In this document: positions 1-13,100 of the stretch, in pieces
Layout of the letters: every line of letters begins with the position of its first letter
Numbering within the stretch: position 1 is the first letter of the stretch
Assembly (NCBI GenBank): GCA_014706295.1
Contig: JACSVZ010000002.1
Location: forward strand, 104,142,047 to 104,206,046
DNA length: 64,000 nt
Source: Lycocorax pyrrhopterus obiensis
Lineage: Eukaryota; Chordata; Aves; Passeriformes; Paradisaeidae
Direction of reading: 5' to 3'
The notes under the pieces: generated by a model
Databases searched by the model: none
Told to the model about the DNA's origin: nothing
What the model saw: only the letters and a program-made list of their open reading frames with translations
Position numbers and translations under genes: made by a program

Positions 1-3000
1 TGATTAAAGCAGTGTTGTCCCTGACAGTGTTGAAGTGTGAAATGATTTGGGTAGGTTTGTGTCATCCCATTGCTTGAAGGCAGAGAGTTAAACAATACTT
101 GTGCAGCCAGCTGAAAGGCCTAAATAAATGCGTTGCTTTAAATCACAGTGAGAGCCATCATTCATTTCCCTTGTATTTAGTGAATTAGAGCCAGGATCTC
201 AGTGAGCAAGAATAGTTTCCTCTGTAGCTGCATGCACCATGCAGTCCTTTAACACTTGTCAGAGGAACAGAAGCAAGAGTTTGTTAACACCTGGATAGCA
301 TCAGAGAATTATTGCATCTCACTGTGAAGGTTTTAAAGTTCTGCAGTAGTAAAGTTAGTCCTGCCATGTAGTTTTGCATCAGGTTGTTAAGGGGATTTAT
401 AAAAAAACCATTTTGTTCAGTACTTGGTCACCTCACTGATTAATAGTATTAAGAGACTCTGTTTCCTTTTACTTAACTAGTAAGTTGGTCTTTACTGCAA
501 GCTGATTTGGGATGGCCATTCCAACATACTCATTGCTGTATTACTAATTTTTAGTGAATAATGGAGATGTTGAATGTGGCCCTAGATGACTGGGTGATGA
601 AACAGCTAATAGTTAAACTTGATTTTATGATAATTTATGTTCTGAAACCATATCTAACACCTCTATTTTGGACAATATATATTATCTCAGTATGAATGTT
701 TCTGACATTTTCTTATCTTTTAATGGGGAAAACCTTCTAAGAAGCAGACTGAAAACTCAGAGTTTACCACCTTGCACATCTGTTTTCCAACTATTTTTAT
801 GTGTCAAGGAACCCTGTTAGTTACTTGTTGTTATGCACCAACGGTCTCACAGATATATGCCAAAGGAGAAATAGCAGGGACCAGGAATAAGCAATATCTT
901 ACTTCCTCTGTTTTGTTCAAAAAAGCTTCAATGTTCACTCAGCTCCCTTGAGGCAGTCCTCTGTCCTCATCTTGATTCTGGAGAAGTGTTTCTTGCTGCT
1001 TTATGTGTGTGGCCCACTGGGCCATGCACATGTCCCTGCTCCGTAGATGAGCTGCCACAGCCATGTTCACCCTCTCGTCCAAGCAGTAGCACCCCTCTTG
1101 CTCTGCAAGGTGGGGCTTCGTTCATGAGATTACTTGGAACACTGCCCAAAACATAGACACAAAAAAAAAAAAAAAAAAGACAGTTGAGCAAAACAGGAAG
1201 GCCAAGCCTTTCTTTTAACACAAAATGCGGTCATGGGTATCAGCAGCCTCTGTGGATGGCGAGCTCGTACCCATTCCCTCAATGGCATTTCCACTGCAGG
1301 CTGAGGGAGGGACTAGGAAGAGACAGAGCACCTGCTTTGTATCCTGTGCTGGTTGTTGTGGGATCACCGTGGCTTGGGCTAATCAGAACGGACAGCAATT
1401 AAGAGTAATTGAGGTAGTCTTTCTAGCCCAGTGGTTTCCCTGTAGCTTTTAATAAGGAGAAATCAGAAGGGAAAACAAATGCTGTTGTTCACTACGCTCT
1501 CACGAGCGGTTTCTGATTGTCTCAGGATTCAACAACTCATTAGATGGAGAATTGGCAGTGCCTGGTTTGAGTAACACCAGTTTTCTGCATGTCTGTGTGA
1601 TGACATTGTTGTTTACATTCTTGAAACATGTGGAATGTTAATTTTTCTGTTGGGTTTTTTTTCCTTGGTATGGGGTTCTTGGGTTATTTTGAGCCTGATC
1701 TTGTTTTTCTCTATTATGTAAGAAGTCAAGAACATAGAAAGTGTGATATACTTTCCTCTAGTGATACTGCAGTTAAAGAAACTACAGGACTGGCTAAGTA
1801 GGAATTTGTCACAGGCCTTTGGTCACAATAAATCACTGGATTTGGAAAATATATTAATAATATGATTTTGTTTGTTTGTTTTATAATATTGTATGTGTTT
1901 GGTGGGATGAGGACAAGTAAGTACCAAACAGATTGCAAAAGAGAAACATGTTTGTAGTGGTCACAGCCCTGGCTGAAACAGCTGCCTCACCTGCAGCCTC
2001 TGTGCTGGGCAGTCTCTGCTGGGACCATGTCTGACATACCAAACCTATGAGCAGTGTCAGTGCCTGCCAACGAAAAGAAAAAATGTCTAGGGAAATTCTA
2101 TCTCCCTCATCCCCCATCCCAAAATGTGGATTACTTTTTTTCTCCCCATTTGTTTTGGCCTAAATTCAGGACCCCAGAGCAAGAACTGCAAGTGGTTGGT
2201 GAGAAGGGGCAAAGAAGATTTCATGTCAACTGCTCATCCTGCTGCCTACATAGCAGGGAGCCCCTCATGCCCACTGCTCTGTGGATCCCCTTGCCACACC
2301 ATACCTGTGGGAAGACACCTCCATGTTCATGCATGCCTACAAACTGGGGTCCTCAATAGCCTCTATTCATAACGTGCAACTAAAATGGTGAATCCTCTAC
2401 CAAGTTCTTCTCATAAACACCACACGTTTTTTACAATCAAGCCATCTGAGTATAACTTGGGGTCAGTGAACTGTGGTAGAGAATACTGTAACAAATGGGA
2501 AAATTGTGCTTATAAATGCATAAGCTTTTCAGAGGCAGCTGCTGATAAATTCTTTTAGTTTACCACAGCTTCTCCTAGGAGATTTGTATTTTTCCTTTTC
2601 TTGACATCAGGGCTTCACAAATAAAGGCGTATAGGCCGATGTCTTCATCAGAGACCCATCAGGCAACTCAGGTCTTGTTTTGGAGGGTCTGTATGCTCTC
2701 AGTCTCTGTAAACAAAACACATATATTTATGACATATTCTAGAGAAAGCAGGCAGAATCAGAGGTCTTCACCTCTGATTAACTACTACTTTGAAAATACT
2801 TTCTCAAAATGCAGTTTTCACATTTAAATAATAAACTGTCATGTTCTTCCTTCTTACATACCACCTGCCTCACCCAGATGTTGATGTGCCTTATTCCTGT
2901 CATCTGTGCAGTAATCCTCATCTTTTTTCATTACATGCTTGCATCTTGTTTTTCCAAAGCCTGACTAAAACAAACCTGTGGCTCCCTGTAAAGCTGTGAA

Positions 3001-3191
3001 AATCAGAGATTCATCTTGACTGACCAATCAAATACATGAGGAAAGCTTTAAATGGACAGTAATTGAAGGTTTGAAGGAAATTTGCACCCAAAAGCTAAAT
3101 CTGCAGCCGTGATGGCACAAAACATCCAAGTAATGAAAACCCTGCTGGATCCTCACTCTCTCAGTGCTTGGGTTCCTTTTTGGATGTCTAA
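1..3191. other. Non-coding stretch, probably COLEC12 5' intron
   Basis: I see no exon, RNA gene or recognisable transposon here. All open frames are short, at about 100 codons or fewer, with no family resemblance and no plausible splice signals around them. The only simple-sequence feature is an A run at 1161-1178. Reading this as intron is an inference from the COLEC12 exons further along the + strand and from my failure to find that gene's first exons anywhere in the window. It could instead be 5' flanking DNA if the first exons are very divergent. Confidence 0.6.
1161..1178 (+). repeat. Poly-A run (18 A)
   Basis: There are eighteen consecutive A after a short ACAC stretch. It could be a slipped homopolymer or the tail of an old retrocopy, but no gene-like sequence precedes it on either side, so I treat it as simple repeat. 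Confidence 0.9.
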
Positions 3192-4215
3192 AATCACAGA
3201 AACACAGAATCAAAGAATGGTTTGGGTTGGAAGGTCATCTAATATAAAGGTCATCTAATTCAACCCCGATGCCCTGGGCAGGGACATCTTTCACTAGATC
3301 AGGTTGCTCAAACCCCCATCCAACCTGACTTTTAGCACGTCCCATAATGAGAAATCTACAACTTCTCTGAGCAACTTGTCCCAGTGTCTCACCACCCTCA
3401 TCATAGAAAATTTGTCCTTGGTGTCCAGTCTAAATCACCCTCTGTCAGTTTAAAACTGTTTTCCCTTGTCCTATCACTATAGGCCCTTCTAAAATGCCTC
3501 TCTCTGTCCTTATTATAAACCCTCTAAGTACTGGAATGCTTCTATAAGATGTCCCTGGAATCTTTTCTCCAGGCTGAACAACTCCAGCTCTCTCAGCCTG
3601 TCTTCATAGGAGAGGTGCTCCAGTCCTCTGACCACATTTTTAGCTCTCTCTGGACCTGTTCCATATCTTTTTGTACTGTGGAAACTGGGTGGACATACAG
3701 AACTGGATGCAGTGTTCCAGATGGGGTTTCACGAGAGAGTAGTTGGGAGAATGATCCCCGCTCAACCTGCTGGCCATGTTTCTTTGATGCAGCCCAGGGT
3801 GTGATTCATGCTGGCTCATGCCCAATTTTTCATGCACAGGTATCCCCAAATCCTTCTCTGCAGGGCTGCTCTCATACCCATTCACCTCCCAGTCTGTACT
3901 GATACTGGGGATTGCCCAGACCTATATGCAGGATCTTGCACTTGATCTTACTGAACTTCATGAAGTTCATTTAGGTCCACTCCTTAGACTTTGTCCTGGT
4001 CCCTCTGGATGGCATCCCTTCCCTCTGGTGAGGGACCACCGATGCAGTCATTCCATTATAGAAGGCCACTAGATTACTCAGGCATGGTTTGCCCTTGGTG
4101 AAGACATGCTGGTTGTCTCTAATCACCTCCTTCTCTTCCATTTGTTTCAACATAACTTCCAGGATTATCAGTTCCATGACCTTGCCAGGCATGGAGGTGA
4201 GGCTGACTGGTTGGT
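3192..4215 (-). mobile_element. CR1 LINE fragment, 3' end with reverse-transcriptase remains
   Basis: The left edge has the typical reverse complement of a CR1 3' end: repeated 'atcacagaa' units, then the 'atggtttgggttggaaggtcatcta' type of text. Minus-strand frames at 3640-3885 and 3971-4192 resemble the C-terminal and palm parts of CR1 ORF2. Recognisable pieces are KxLGIPVxEKL, then VKPHLEHC, and, in the more upstream part, [20 protein letters not shown]. The frames are broken by stops and by deletions (one near 3990-4040), so this is a dead, 5'-truncated copy. A 13-bp piece, 'aaggtcatctaat', is present twice within 40 bases near the 3' end. The right boundary is soft, because similarity fades between about 4200 and 4290. 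Confidence 0.9.
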
Positions 4216-7200
4216 AATCACTTTTAGCAATGAATTCAGGAATTTAGTGAAAGACTGGGCAGAGAAGGTATTTTTTGTGTCTGTTTTCACCATGATTTGT
4301 CCCCCATCTATTTGTGATATTGAAGTTTCAAAGCATCAAATGCTTCTTTCATTTAGATTTCATATGTGGGATTACATACTGCAAATAGGATTGCATTGCA
4401 CAGGGCTGAATTTGGTGTTACATTCCAAGTATGTAAGTTTGTTTTTATACAGAAATACCTCTGTTCAGAATTAGTGCAATGCTGATGAATTGCTCCAATA
4501 TTAGAGCTTGTCAAAAACTTTTGACTCTTTTGTCCCAGAAAAAAACACTGGCATTTCAAGTTTTTGTTTTGTTGCTCTGAATAAAGGCACCATATGATTC
4601 CCACCCACCTTCCCCCACCAAGGGACAGTTGTAGAATGGATCATCTTGGAAAAGCTTATACAGCTTTATTTTGAGGTCTTCAGCTGAAGAGCAGCTTCAG
4701 AATTCCTGAGTGACTGAGCTATTCTACTTTATTCTGGTGTGATTTAAAATTTTGCTTCTTTATTTCATGGGATAAACAGATTAGATAAATTTGTCTCATT
4801 TTTTACTAGGAGGCTGGCCTCCCAAGCCAGAAATGCATGGGGTATCACAGTGGTTTATTTAGGAATACTGTCCAGTGTTTCCTTTTTGTTACCTCAAAAT
4901 AAACACATTTCAATTGAGTAGAGCAATTTTTCAGTTTTGCAGAATGTTTTGATGCTTGTTCATTATGCTTTGTCCATAATCTAAACATTATCCACGGCTT
5001 ATTTTAGCTTCCCTTAAAGAAGAATCTGAAAGTGTTTGTAAATATTAAATCTTTCAAATGGAACAGCCTTATTGCATAGACACATTATTCTAGTAAAAAC
5101 TTCCACTGGGTTTAATTTCCAAAAAAAAAGTGTCACATTCTTCACTGTGGTTTCATCAGCAGTGCCCTGATCAAAAATATATTGCAGACTGCCACTCCAG
5201 AAATTTTGTATTTAGTATCTGAAAATCTGAGAAGATCTGACTAAAATGTTCCATGCTTGCAGTGAACAACTGTTCCCTTTCCAGTGTCTAAATGATGGGC
5301 TGTTGCTGTTACTCCTGATGCTTATTTCATAGCATCTGAAATTCATCAACAAAAAATTCATACTAAGAATTGTGCAAGATCTTGTGGTCTCAGCAGGTGA
5401 GATGAGCAAAGAGTGGGTAATAACCTGCAAGCCAAGGGAAAGATGTGACAGCAGGAATTCACACATCTGTTGGCTTCTAGGCTTGAGATTCAAAGCGTAA
5501 AAATAATAGACAGTAGTAGCATTTTAGGAGCATCCATGATTCCAGGAGAGCCCTCCGTACTGGGTTACTAAGTCCTCAAGTCTTTATGAGCAATAAATAA
5601 ACTAGTTCATCTCTTAGCTGTCATATAAAAGCGTATTTTCATCTATATTGCCTTCTACAAAAATTACTGAAAACAGGCAAGGGCTTCTATCCCTGTTTGT
5701 AACCAGCTAGTAAACACGAGGTTGAACTATGCTCCAAGCAAATTCATAAACGCTTTTTCTTCCCTTGTTTGAGTTGTTTCATCTTAACACCTCTAGGTCT
5801 TTTGGTACAGGCCAAGGAGGGTCTTTATGTGTTGATCTTCTTTATCTCATTTAAACATCCTAATCTGGAACTAACACAGGGACATTTTACTAACTGATTT
5901 CCAGTTACTTTTTTTTTTTCACTTCGAGTATCAGAATACAATGTGAGTTTAATGAACACAGTTTAAAAAATCACCAAGAGAATATGTAGTAGAGCTCAAA
6001 TTATGGTTTCTAGATGCATCCAAATTATGCTTTAGAGAACAAAAACCTCTCTAAAACTTGCAGAATAGCGCACAGAGATGGAGGATGGGGAGGGATGTGA
6101 TGCTCCCATTTCTTCTGCTCAGTTCAGCAGAGGTTTAGCGTCAAGTGATGTGGTTGTGGCTATAAAACTGTTCAGTGTCCCACACAGATCAGGGCTGTAT
6201 TTGCCTGGAGTGTTCTATGCTGAAAAAGGACTTGTTGACAGACTCCTTGCTGCAGCAGCATCACGGAAGGTATTACAGCTAATTCAACGTGTCTCTGGCA
6301 GGAGTTAGGCAAGTTTGAGGCTTCTGTGGTATCACTGTGCTTCCACATCAGCATTTGTGGGAGTTAACTCGGCTCCTTATAAGCAAATATAAACAAACCA
6401 GTTCAGGTCATACAAATTCCAGGGGTGGAACCAGTGCTCACAGCTGTGACAAAACAGGAGTGTGACCTGTCCAGAACAGAGGGATACTGTTTCTTCCTGA
6501 AACACTCTGAAGGCAAGGAAGATGGAATCTGCTGAAAACATATTTTTGATGAAAAATAACTGTGAAGTTACCAAGTTTTCTGATATTTAACTTATTCTGT
6601 TTGTCATCTGAGATGATGGCATGGGCCATTTTTTATTACTGTAGTATGTTTACCAAGTCTCATGCAATTAGACTGTTTTCAGTAGAAATAAGCAAACTGA
6701 AGGAGCAAGTGAGATCTTCCTGACAGAAATCCATGATAAGCAATTAAATCTTTGTCCTGTCACTGTGGAGAAAGGCAGTGTGCCCACTGAACCTGATGCA
6801 AGTTTTCCCTTGGATTATTCAGGCAGCTGAGTCCATCAGCTCTGCCTAGTTTGGGGTTTTTTTTGTCTGAGGTAGGTTGAATGTGATGTGGAGGGGTGTA
6901 AGAAAGCACACTGAACAGATCATGCTTCTGTATGATGCAGGATTTTTTATACAGTTATTCAGCAGCTTAATACATAAAAACACCTGCTGGGTGTTTTCAG
7001 GTGGCTGCGTTCACTTTCATTATCGAGGGCTCCTGTGGCACATTACAGAATGGTCCAGGAATTGGCTGCAAATCGTCGATGAGCTGCAGTGTTCTGGATG
7101 AGGTGTGGTGCACCCCAGCTCCCAAAACATGTAATGTAAACAGGATGTGTTTCCTGGTGAAGTATGGAAGGAGTCTGGCTGACCTGCTGTGTTCCTCTCC

Positions 7201-9242
7201 AAAACCTTTTGGTTGACTTAGAGGAGCTAGGGAATCACCAAGGGGATCAGGGATTGAATTGTGAGGAAGGTTTGTGGAGTTTGGGGTGTGCTCACCGCTG
7301 ATGAAGTGAAGCTGTCCTTGATTGTGCATGCAGGGGGTTGATTCTGAGTTATGTAGCCCATGGGCCAATTCTGTGTAAATTAAACCCTTGTTGACACCTC
7401 ATGGGTTTGGGTGGGTGGCATGTACCGTTTCCTTTTCTATCCAGAGCATTTTTGGGGTGGTCATAGCACTTCAGAGACTTGCACAGGGTGTACCTCCAGC
7501 ATCATGATTTATGGTCCTCCATCTTCTGCTCAGGACAACGTGGTGACAAGGTGGGCAGCAGACTGACAACCTCCCATGACTGGGTTCAACAGCAGGGGCC
7601 TTGAAGCCATGCTTTTGGGGTTGCCCCCCACATTCTACCCCAGCTCTGTCAAGCTGGGGAATTTTCGTTTGATCCATCTCACCAATCTAAAAGGTATCAT
7701 GCTTTTTATGCCTATTGATGACTTCTGTCATGGCTAACCAAACTAAGTAGGTATTGATAAAAAAGAATTTGGTGTCCCGGATCCACCATTAACTATTACT
7801 TAAGAATGGCTGTGAGCTGCAGACTTCTTCCAGTCTTCCCCAGTTTTCAAGAGGATAAATCCATGACAAGATCAAATAACCTTCCTCAGTATGCAGTAAA
7901 TGGTGTAAAGGAAACACTCATTTGGAAAGAAGGATAAAGCAACCTGGATGGGTATGTTAACCTGGGCACTGAGAAACTCTGAGTTCTTGAAAATATTTTG
8001 CAGGGGCTATCCCAAAGTCCATGTAGCTTCAGTAATCCAGTGATCTGTTCCAGCTATTTTCATGAGCACCTCAGCATAATAATCACCTCCGTGTGCATTA
8101 CTCATTTTCCATTTTATGGTATGTCTCAGTGCTTATTAGATCATTGACACTGGGAACAAGCCATCCATTGAAGGAGACCTGGATGTAATTAAGCATTGTT
8201 CAACTGAATCCTATTAGTGTTAAATAACAAAAGATGTTACACATAATCTGAATTAGTAAACTACATGGAGAGTACAGCAGAGTCACAAAGACAAGGAATG
8301 ATGCTCAGCAAAGACTGCTGCTTTGGGAGATATAATGTTGATGACATACTAGCCATGATGCCTGTTAGCCATGTGTCATTAATTCTGGCTTAACGTTCTC
8401 CAGGTATGAGAGAGAAATGCTGAGGTTATACAGGAGTTGGCTAAAGACAAATAAAACCTGGCCTGGCACAGAAGAACAGGAGATTTTTGTAGTTTATAGT
8501 GAGCACATGCCCAAAATAAGAGAAGACAGAAAATATTTCGGGGTAGTGCTTCTGCTTTGTCACAGGAATGGATGTGAAGTCCTGGGGAATCCTCTGAGCC
8601 TGTGTAACAAAACAATAGGAGCTGGATAGACCACTATAAGCAGACGCCAGCAGGAGCCCCTCATCATGCAGGTGGCTGACACTGCACTCACAAGTCTGCT
8701 TGTGTGACTGTGGTGCAATGCAGGGACACATGAACACACAGTAAACAACACCATGAGCATCCAGGGTAGAGATGCTCAGTTTCTGCAGCAGAGTCCAAGG
8801 CAGGCTGGGTAATCCCCAGCCCTACCAAGCACCAAGCCCATTTTCTGACTGACTTGCATCTAGTGTGTGGCTTGCACTCAGGCTCAGATTGCTAATAAAT
8901 TCAGTCCACTGAGGTGCTCTAATAGGGGATCAGTTTTAGGCTCTCGCTAGGTGTGAGTCTTGCCAAGGTAACCGTGCTCAAGTACTTAATTTTGGACGGA
9001 TTTCCTCTTAGCACCTGGAAACCTATAAATGTGTAAGTTGAAAGGCAGGGAGAGAAAATCCCTCAGAAGCTAAGCACTACGTTTGGCACTTAATGTTCTT
9101 GATATCAGTGCAATACACTGGGTCAAATATAGCAGTTTTAGTCCACCATAAAAATGACAAAAAGGATGCGGTTTTCGGTCAATTGTGCAAGCTTTCCCTG
9201 TTGATATGGTTGTTAAAAGAAGCTTCTTGGTCTTTTAGTAAG
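4216..9242. other. Non-coding stretch, probably COLEC12 5' intron
   Basis: No exon or transposon is recognisable. Open frames on both strands around 6.9-7.4 kb reach about 120 codons, but they overlap each other on opposite strands and resemble no protein I know. Short T runs occur (for example near 5910). I see nothing else that can be supported. Confidence 0.55.
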
Positions 9243-9982
9243 TGTTGTGGCTTAACCCCCGGTGGCAGCTAAGCCCTGCACAGCCACTTGCTCACTTCCC
9301 CACCAGCAGGATCAGGTAGAGAATCAGAAAAGTGAAAGTAAGAGAACTTGTGGGTTGAGATAAAGACAGTTTAATAGGGAAAGCAGAAGCTGTGCACAAG
9401 CAAAACAAAACAAGGAATTCATTCACCACCTGATATTAACTCATTAGGTTAGAGCATGGTGCTAATAACACCAGTGTCACATGTTTGATCACTGTCCAGG
9501 CCATTCACTTGAGAGCTGGACTCAATGATCCTTGCAGGTGCCTTCCAACTCAGAATATTCTGTGAAATATCTGGGAGATCACTTATTTCCCCTGGTCAGG
9601 CAGGTGTTCAACCATGTCCAGAAGAGCTGGCCTCCATCACACGTAACGGTGACTTGGGAAGACAAACGCCATCACTCTAAGTGCCCCATCTTCCCCCAGC
9701 TCTATATGCTGAGCATGATGCCATATGTTATGGAATATTCCAGTGGTCAGTTGAGGTCAGCTGTCCTGGCTGTGTCCCCTCCCAGCTCCTGGTGCACCCC
9801 CAGCCTGCTCACTGGTGGGCTGGTGTGAGGAGCAGAAGAGGCCTTGACTCTGCATAAGCACTGTTCAGCAATAATGAAAACGTCCCGGTGTTATCAACAC
9901 TGTCTCCAGCACAAATCCAAACCACAGCCCCATATCAGCTACTGTGAAGAAAATTAACTCTACCCCATCCCAGACCAGGACA
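9243..9982 (-). mobile_element. Solo LTR of a bird endogenous retrovirus, interrupted by a SINE
   Basis: The text matches, from memory, a common bird retroviral LTR read in reverse. Landmarks on the given strand are 'ttgtggcttaaccccc' at the start, 'gggttgagataaagacag', 'cttgggaagacaaacgcc', 'tatatgctgagcatgatg' and 'aaaattaactctacccca' at the end. It is bounded by TG (9243) and CA (9982). On the minus strand it carries a weak TATA-like motif near 9700 and an ATTAAA polyadenylation signal at 9370-9375. The flanks gtaag (9238-9242) and ataag (9983-9987) look like a 5-bp target-site duplication with one change, which fits an ERVL-type insertion. No gag, pol or env remains lie beside it, so it is a solo LTR left by recombination. 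The SINE at about 9432-9572 splits it. The family name is not assigned. Confidence 0.85.
9432..9572 (+). mobile_element. tRNA-Ile-derived SINE with CR1-like tail (TguSINE1-like)
   Basis: The head follows tRNA-Ile(AAT): 'ggttagagcatggtgctaat' then 'aacacca', with the AAT anticodon in its loop. A decayed B box, 'tgtttgatca', follows at 9482-9491, and the acceptor end 'ggcca' ends at 9503. The tail, 'gagctggactcaatgatcct' onward to 'attctgtgaa', is the 3' end of CR1, the signal by which CR1 machinery copies such SINEs. It sits inside the LTR, whose sequence resumes at about 9575, so it inserted later. Boundaries are good to about 10 bases, and no clear target-site duplication is visible. I know SINEs of this design from passerines. 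It is not a working tRNA gene: the acceptor stem does not pair and the B box is mutated. Confidence 0.85.
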
Positions 9983-10125
9983 ATAAGCAAGAAATAGCTG
10001 TGGACTTTAGTTTATACCTCATGCGTTCCAACACAGTGAAATGTTGTAGGAATTAAGGCCAACAGGCACAGTACTGAATGCAAGGATGATGAAAATAATA
10101 CTGGTAGAATTAGGGAAATATACTG

Positions 10126-10145
10126 ATTATTATTATTATTATTTT
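10126..10145 (+). repeat. (ATT)n microsatellite
   Basis: About six ATT units in a row followed by a short T run. Simple sequence with no sign of function. Confidence 0.85.
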
Positions 10146-13100
10146 GTTTCATCAGAGGTCATTATCCTACATTTTTTCTTTCAGAACTGGATTTCAGAAG
10201 TGATTAAGGGATTTTCTTTACCCAACCATATTTCAGAAAATGCCATTCTCACTACGTATACTTGCAGAGGAAGATACTCAGTTATATCTTGTACATCCAT
10301 TTGACTTATTAAAGACATCTGAAGCCAAAGAAAAATTTTGGTAGTCACTGTTCTTTTTTATTAGAAAAAGAGAAATCACACTGTTTTCAGCGCAATTATG
10401 TTGGTTTCTTGTGTATCATGTCATGGATAAGCTGCATATTCATCAACAAGATAAGGAGAGATTTTAATGAAGTTTTTATGAAAATCTTTTCCTTAACAAC
10501 AGTAGGAATTCGCTGGTCATTTCTCAGTCATCACTGATCTTTTCAACAAGGGAAATGTGCGTCATCATCCTTTTGGTACAGGAGATGAGACTGAAATCAA
10601 GGCAAGAAATTTGCTTGTGTTCATGGCAGATCAGTGTTTCTGAGGAGCATGTAGAGCAATTAGCAATTAATTTATGCTCTGATACAGGACAGGAGGAAAG
10701 TCCTGGTGGTCTTCCAGCCGTAGTGTGAATGCCTGTATTGTGCTGGAAAATTCACATAATCTCCATCTGAAAAAGTAAGGAGGAGAAAACACAGTTTACA
10801 GATTGTGTGGTTGGTTCTTTGCCTCTGAGAACAGCAGACCACAGTCATCAGGAGAAAGCAAGGGGGCTGGAGACAAAGCAAGGCTGGTGGGGGGCACCCA
10901 GGTAACTTTACCTGACTGTGTCTCAGATCCATGATCCCAGCATGGAAACAAAATGCAAAACACATTGAACAAGTGATTTATAACTGAAGAGGTAAGTGCC
11001 AGAACTAAAAGTTTAGTGTTACTGTGGGAGATTCTTAAATTGCAGTAATGGCACTGTTACGAAAATTTATAGACATTTCTAGAGCATGTAAAATTATTGG
11101 ATAAAAAGTAGCAAGGCCATGCAAACCCAATTCACAGTGCAAATTATCTGTTGTATATGTTGTCTTTCCAAATGTAGGTGTAAAGGATAAGACAGGTAAC
11201 TATGTGGCCAGCTTGTGCTGTGGCTAAGAAACTTGACATAACTAAACATATCATACAGGTCTTCCCTGTAGAAGAATTCCCCACTTAGAAGGAGCAGATG
11301 CCAGTTGCATCAGTGCTAGAGATGAGTTGCATCCAGCCAGACCAGGAGGAATGCAAGCTCCATGTGTTTCAGGAAAGAAAGATGAGAACTCAATTTTAGA
11401 TCAAATTCGACTATGTGATCTTGGTTCTCAAGTGGTTTCATATCTGGGAGAAATCTATAGTTTGCAAAAAGTTAACACCTTAAAATGCTAATTGTGGTCA
11501 AGAGGTTTCTGCCATTCAAAGTAAATGATAGTATTTTGTTGCATGTAAATAAGACCCTAATTTATTTGTCAGCGTACCAAGTTCTCCAGTTATCTCTGAT
11601 AGCTGTGTCTCTCTGAGATGAAGGAAATTTTCAACTGGAGGGAGTAAATGCAGCCAAGTCTTCTTTTGCTTTTTTTTTTTTAATGAAACTGCAGAACAAG
11701 TAACTACAAATGCTGTACCACCTAAAGAAGTCTGTAAAGAAATCACCCAAGGGGTGTTTGCTGTTGTTTTCAGAAAATCCATTATGCTATTTTCAGATAA
11801 GAAGTTAAACTACAGGGAATAAACACAAGCCTCCCAAGCCCTGTGTTGGAGAGATATGCAGATTGAAGGCCAGTCTGTTAGAAGACAAATCTACCATTTA
11901 ACCCCACAGGTTTGTCCTGTATCTGTGTTGTTCTTTACTTGTGGGTTGAGACAAGTAGGTGTTCACAAACAGCTCCTGTTTTGTTTCAAAGCCACATTGT
12001 AGTAGGCAAGTGTTTGTGCAAACTGAGTTAGGAGCAGCTTTCAGCTGGTATGAGTACCTGCTGATAGGCAGAAAATTACATTTGCAAATGTTTTATCAAC
12101 AATATTTTATGCAGAACCTTTTGTAATGAAAACAGTAACATATCTTCTTGTTTACTGCAATGCTGAGTTTTTAATACATCACTTTCCCTTGTAACCATCT
12201 CGCGATTCAGGGATTTGAAGAAGCTGAGGAGTTCACGTGAGTCAGGAAGGCTATTTTGAACCATGGTCTGGGCGAGGCAGAAGTAATGTCTGGTAACCCA
12301 CCTCTCTCTCATATTGCTAGCTTGTGCTGACCCCCAGTCCCTTTCCAGGACTGCTGAGACTGCCATATCCGTAGGATGGGAGTAGTCTAGCACGTGGTCT
12401 CCAGATCAGTGAATCCACCCACAGACCTGGTATATACAGGACCTAGGATTGAAAAGCCATAGTTTCAGGCAGCAAGGGAAGTGCAACTCTTCTGGCCCTG
12501 GTTGCTGAGAGAATAAAGAGTAAAATCTGTCTTTAGACTGGCAAGGATGAGATGCAAGCTCCTTGGCTTCTCTTTAACAAGGGGACTCCCCCTATTCGTT
12601 GGTGTTCACGACTCTCCTTAGCCTTGGAGAAGTGAAGAGAAACTTTGGAGTGTTTTATCTGATGAAATGCTTGCTTGCTGAGCTGGCTGAGTGACATTTT
12701 TTTCTCGTTCAGCTCAAGATAAATCCTAGCACTTCATGAACTGTTGGAAAAAATCCCTTACTGATGCTCAGCCAAGATGGCCATGGAAAAGCAGCATGGC
12801 TTGAAGGGCTGTCGTAATTCCTAAAATTGCTTTAAACACCCTGTGCTACTGTGGGAGAAGTAACTTTTGAAACAATGCGAGTCCCTCATGGTCATGTAAC
12901 CTAGGGAGTCTGTGCTGCAAAATGCTTTGGAGGCTGCAGTTCTGCTGGAGAGGATCCTGTGGTCTGCCAAGGCTTGGCACTGCTGTTGGCTGAACGGGAA
13001 TGTCGCTGCTTGTGATGCCAACAGCGAGCCGAAGGGCTCGTTCTCCTCTTTGAACTGAGGACCTCAGAGCAGAGTTCCTTGGTTACACAATAAAATAATA

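Noticed and set aside
9432..9503. tRNA-Ile gene
   Set aside because: The acceptor stem does not pair, the B box is mutated, and the sequence continues into a CR1-like tail. It is a SINE.
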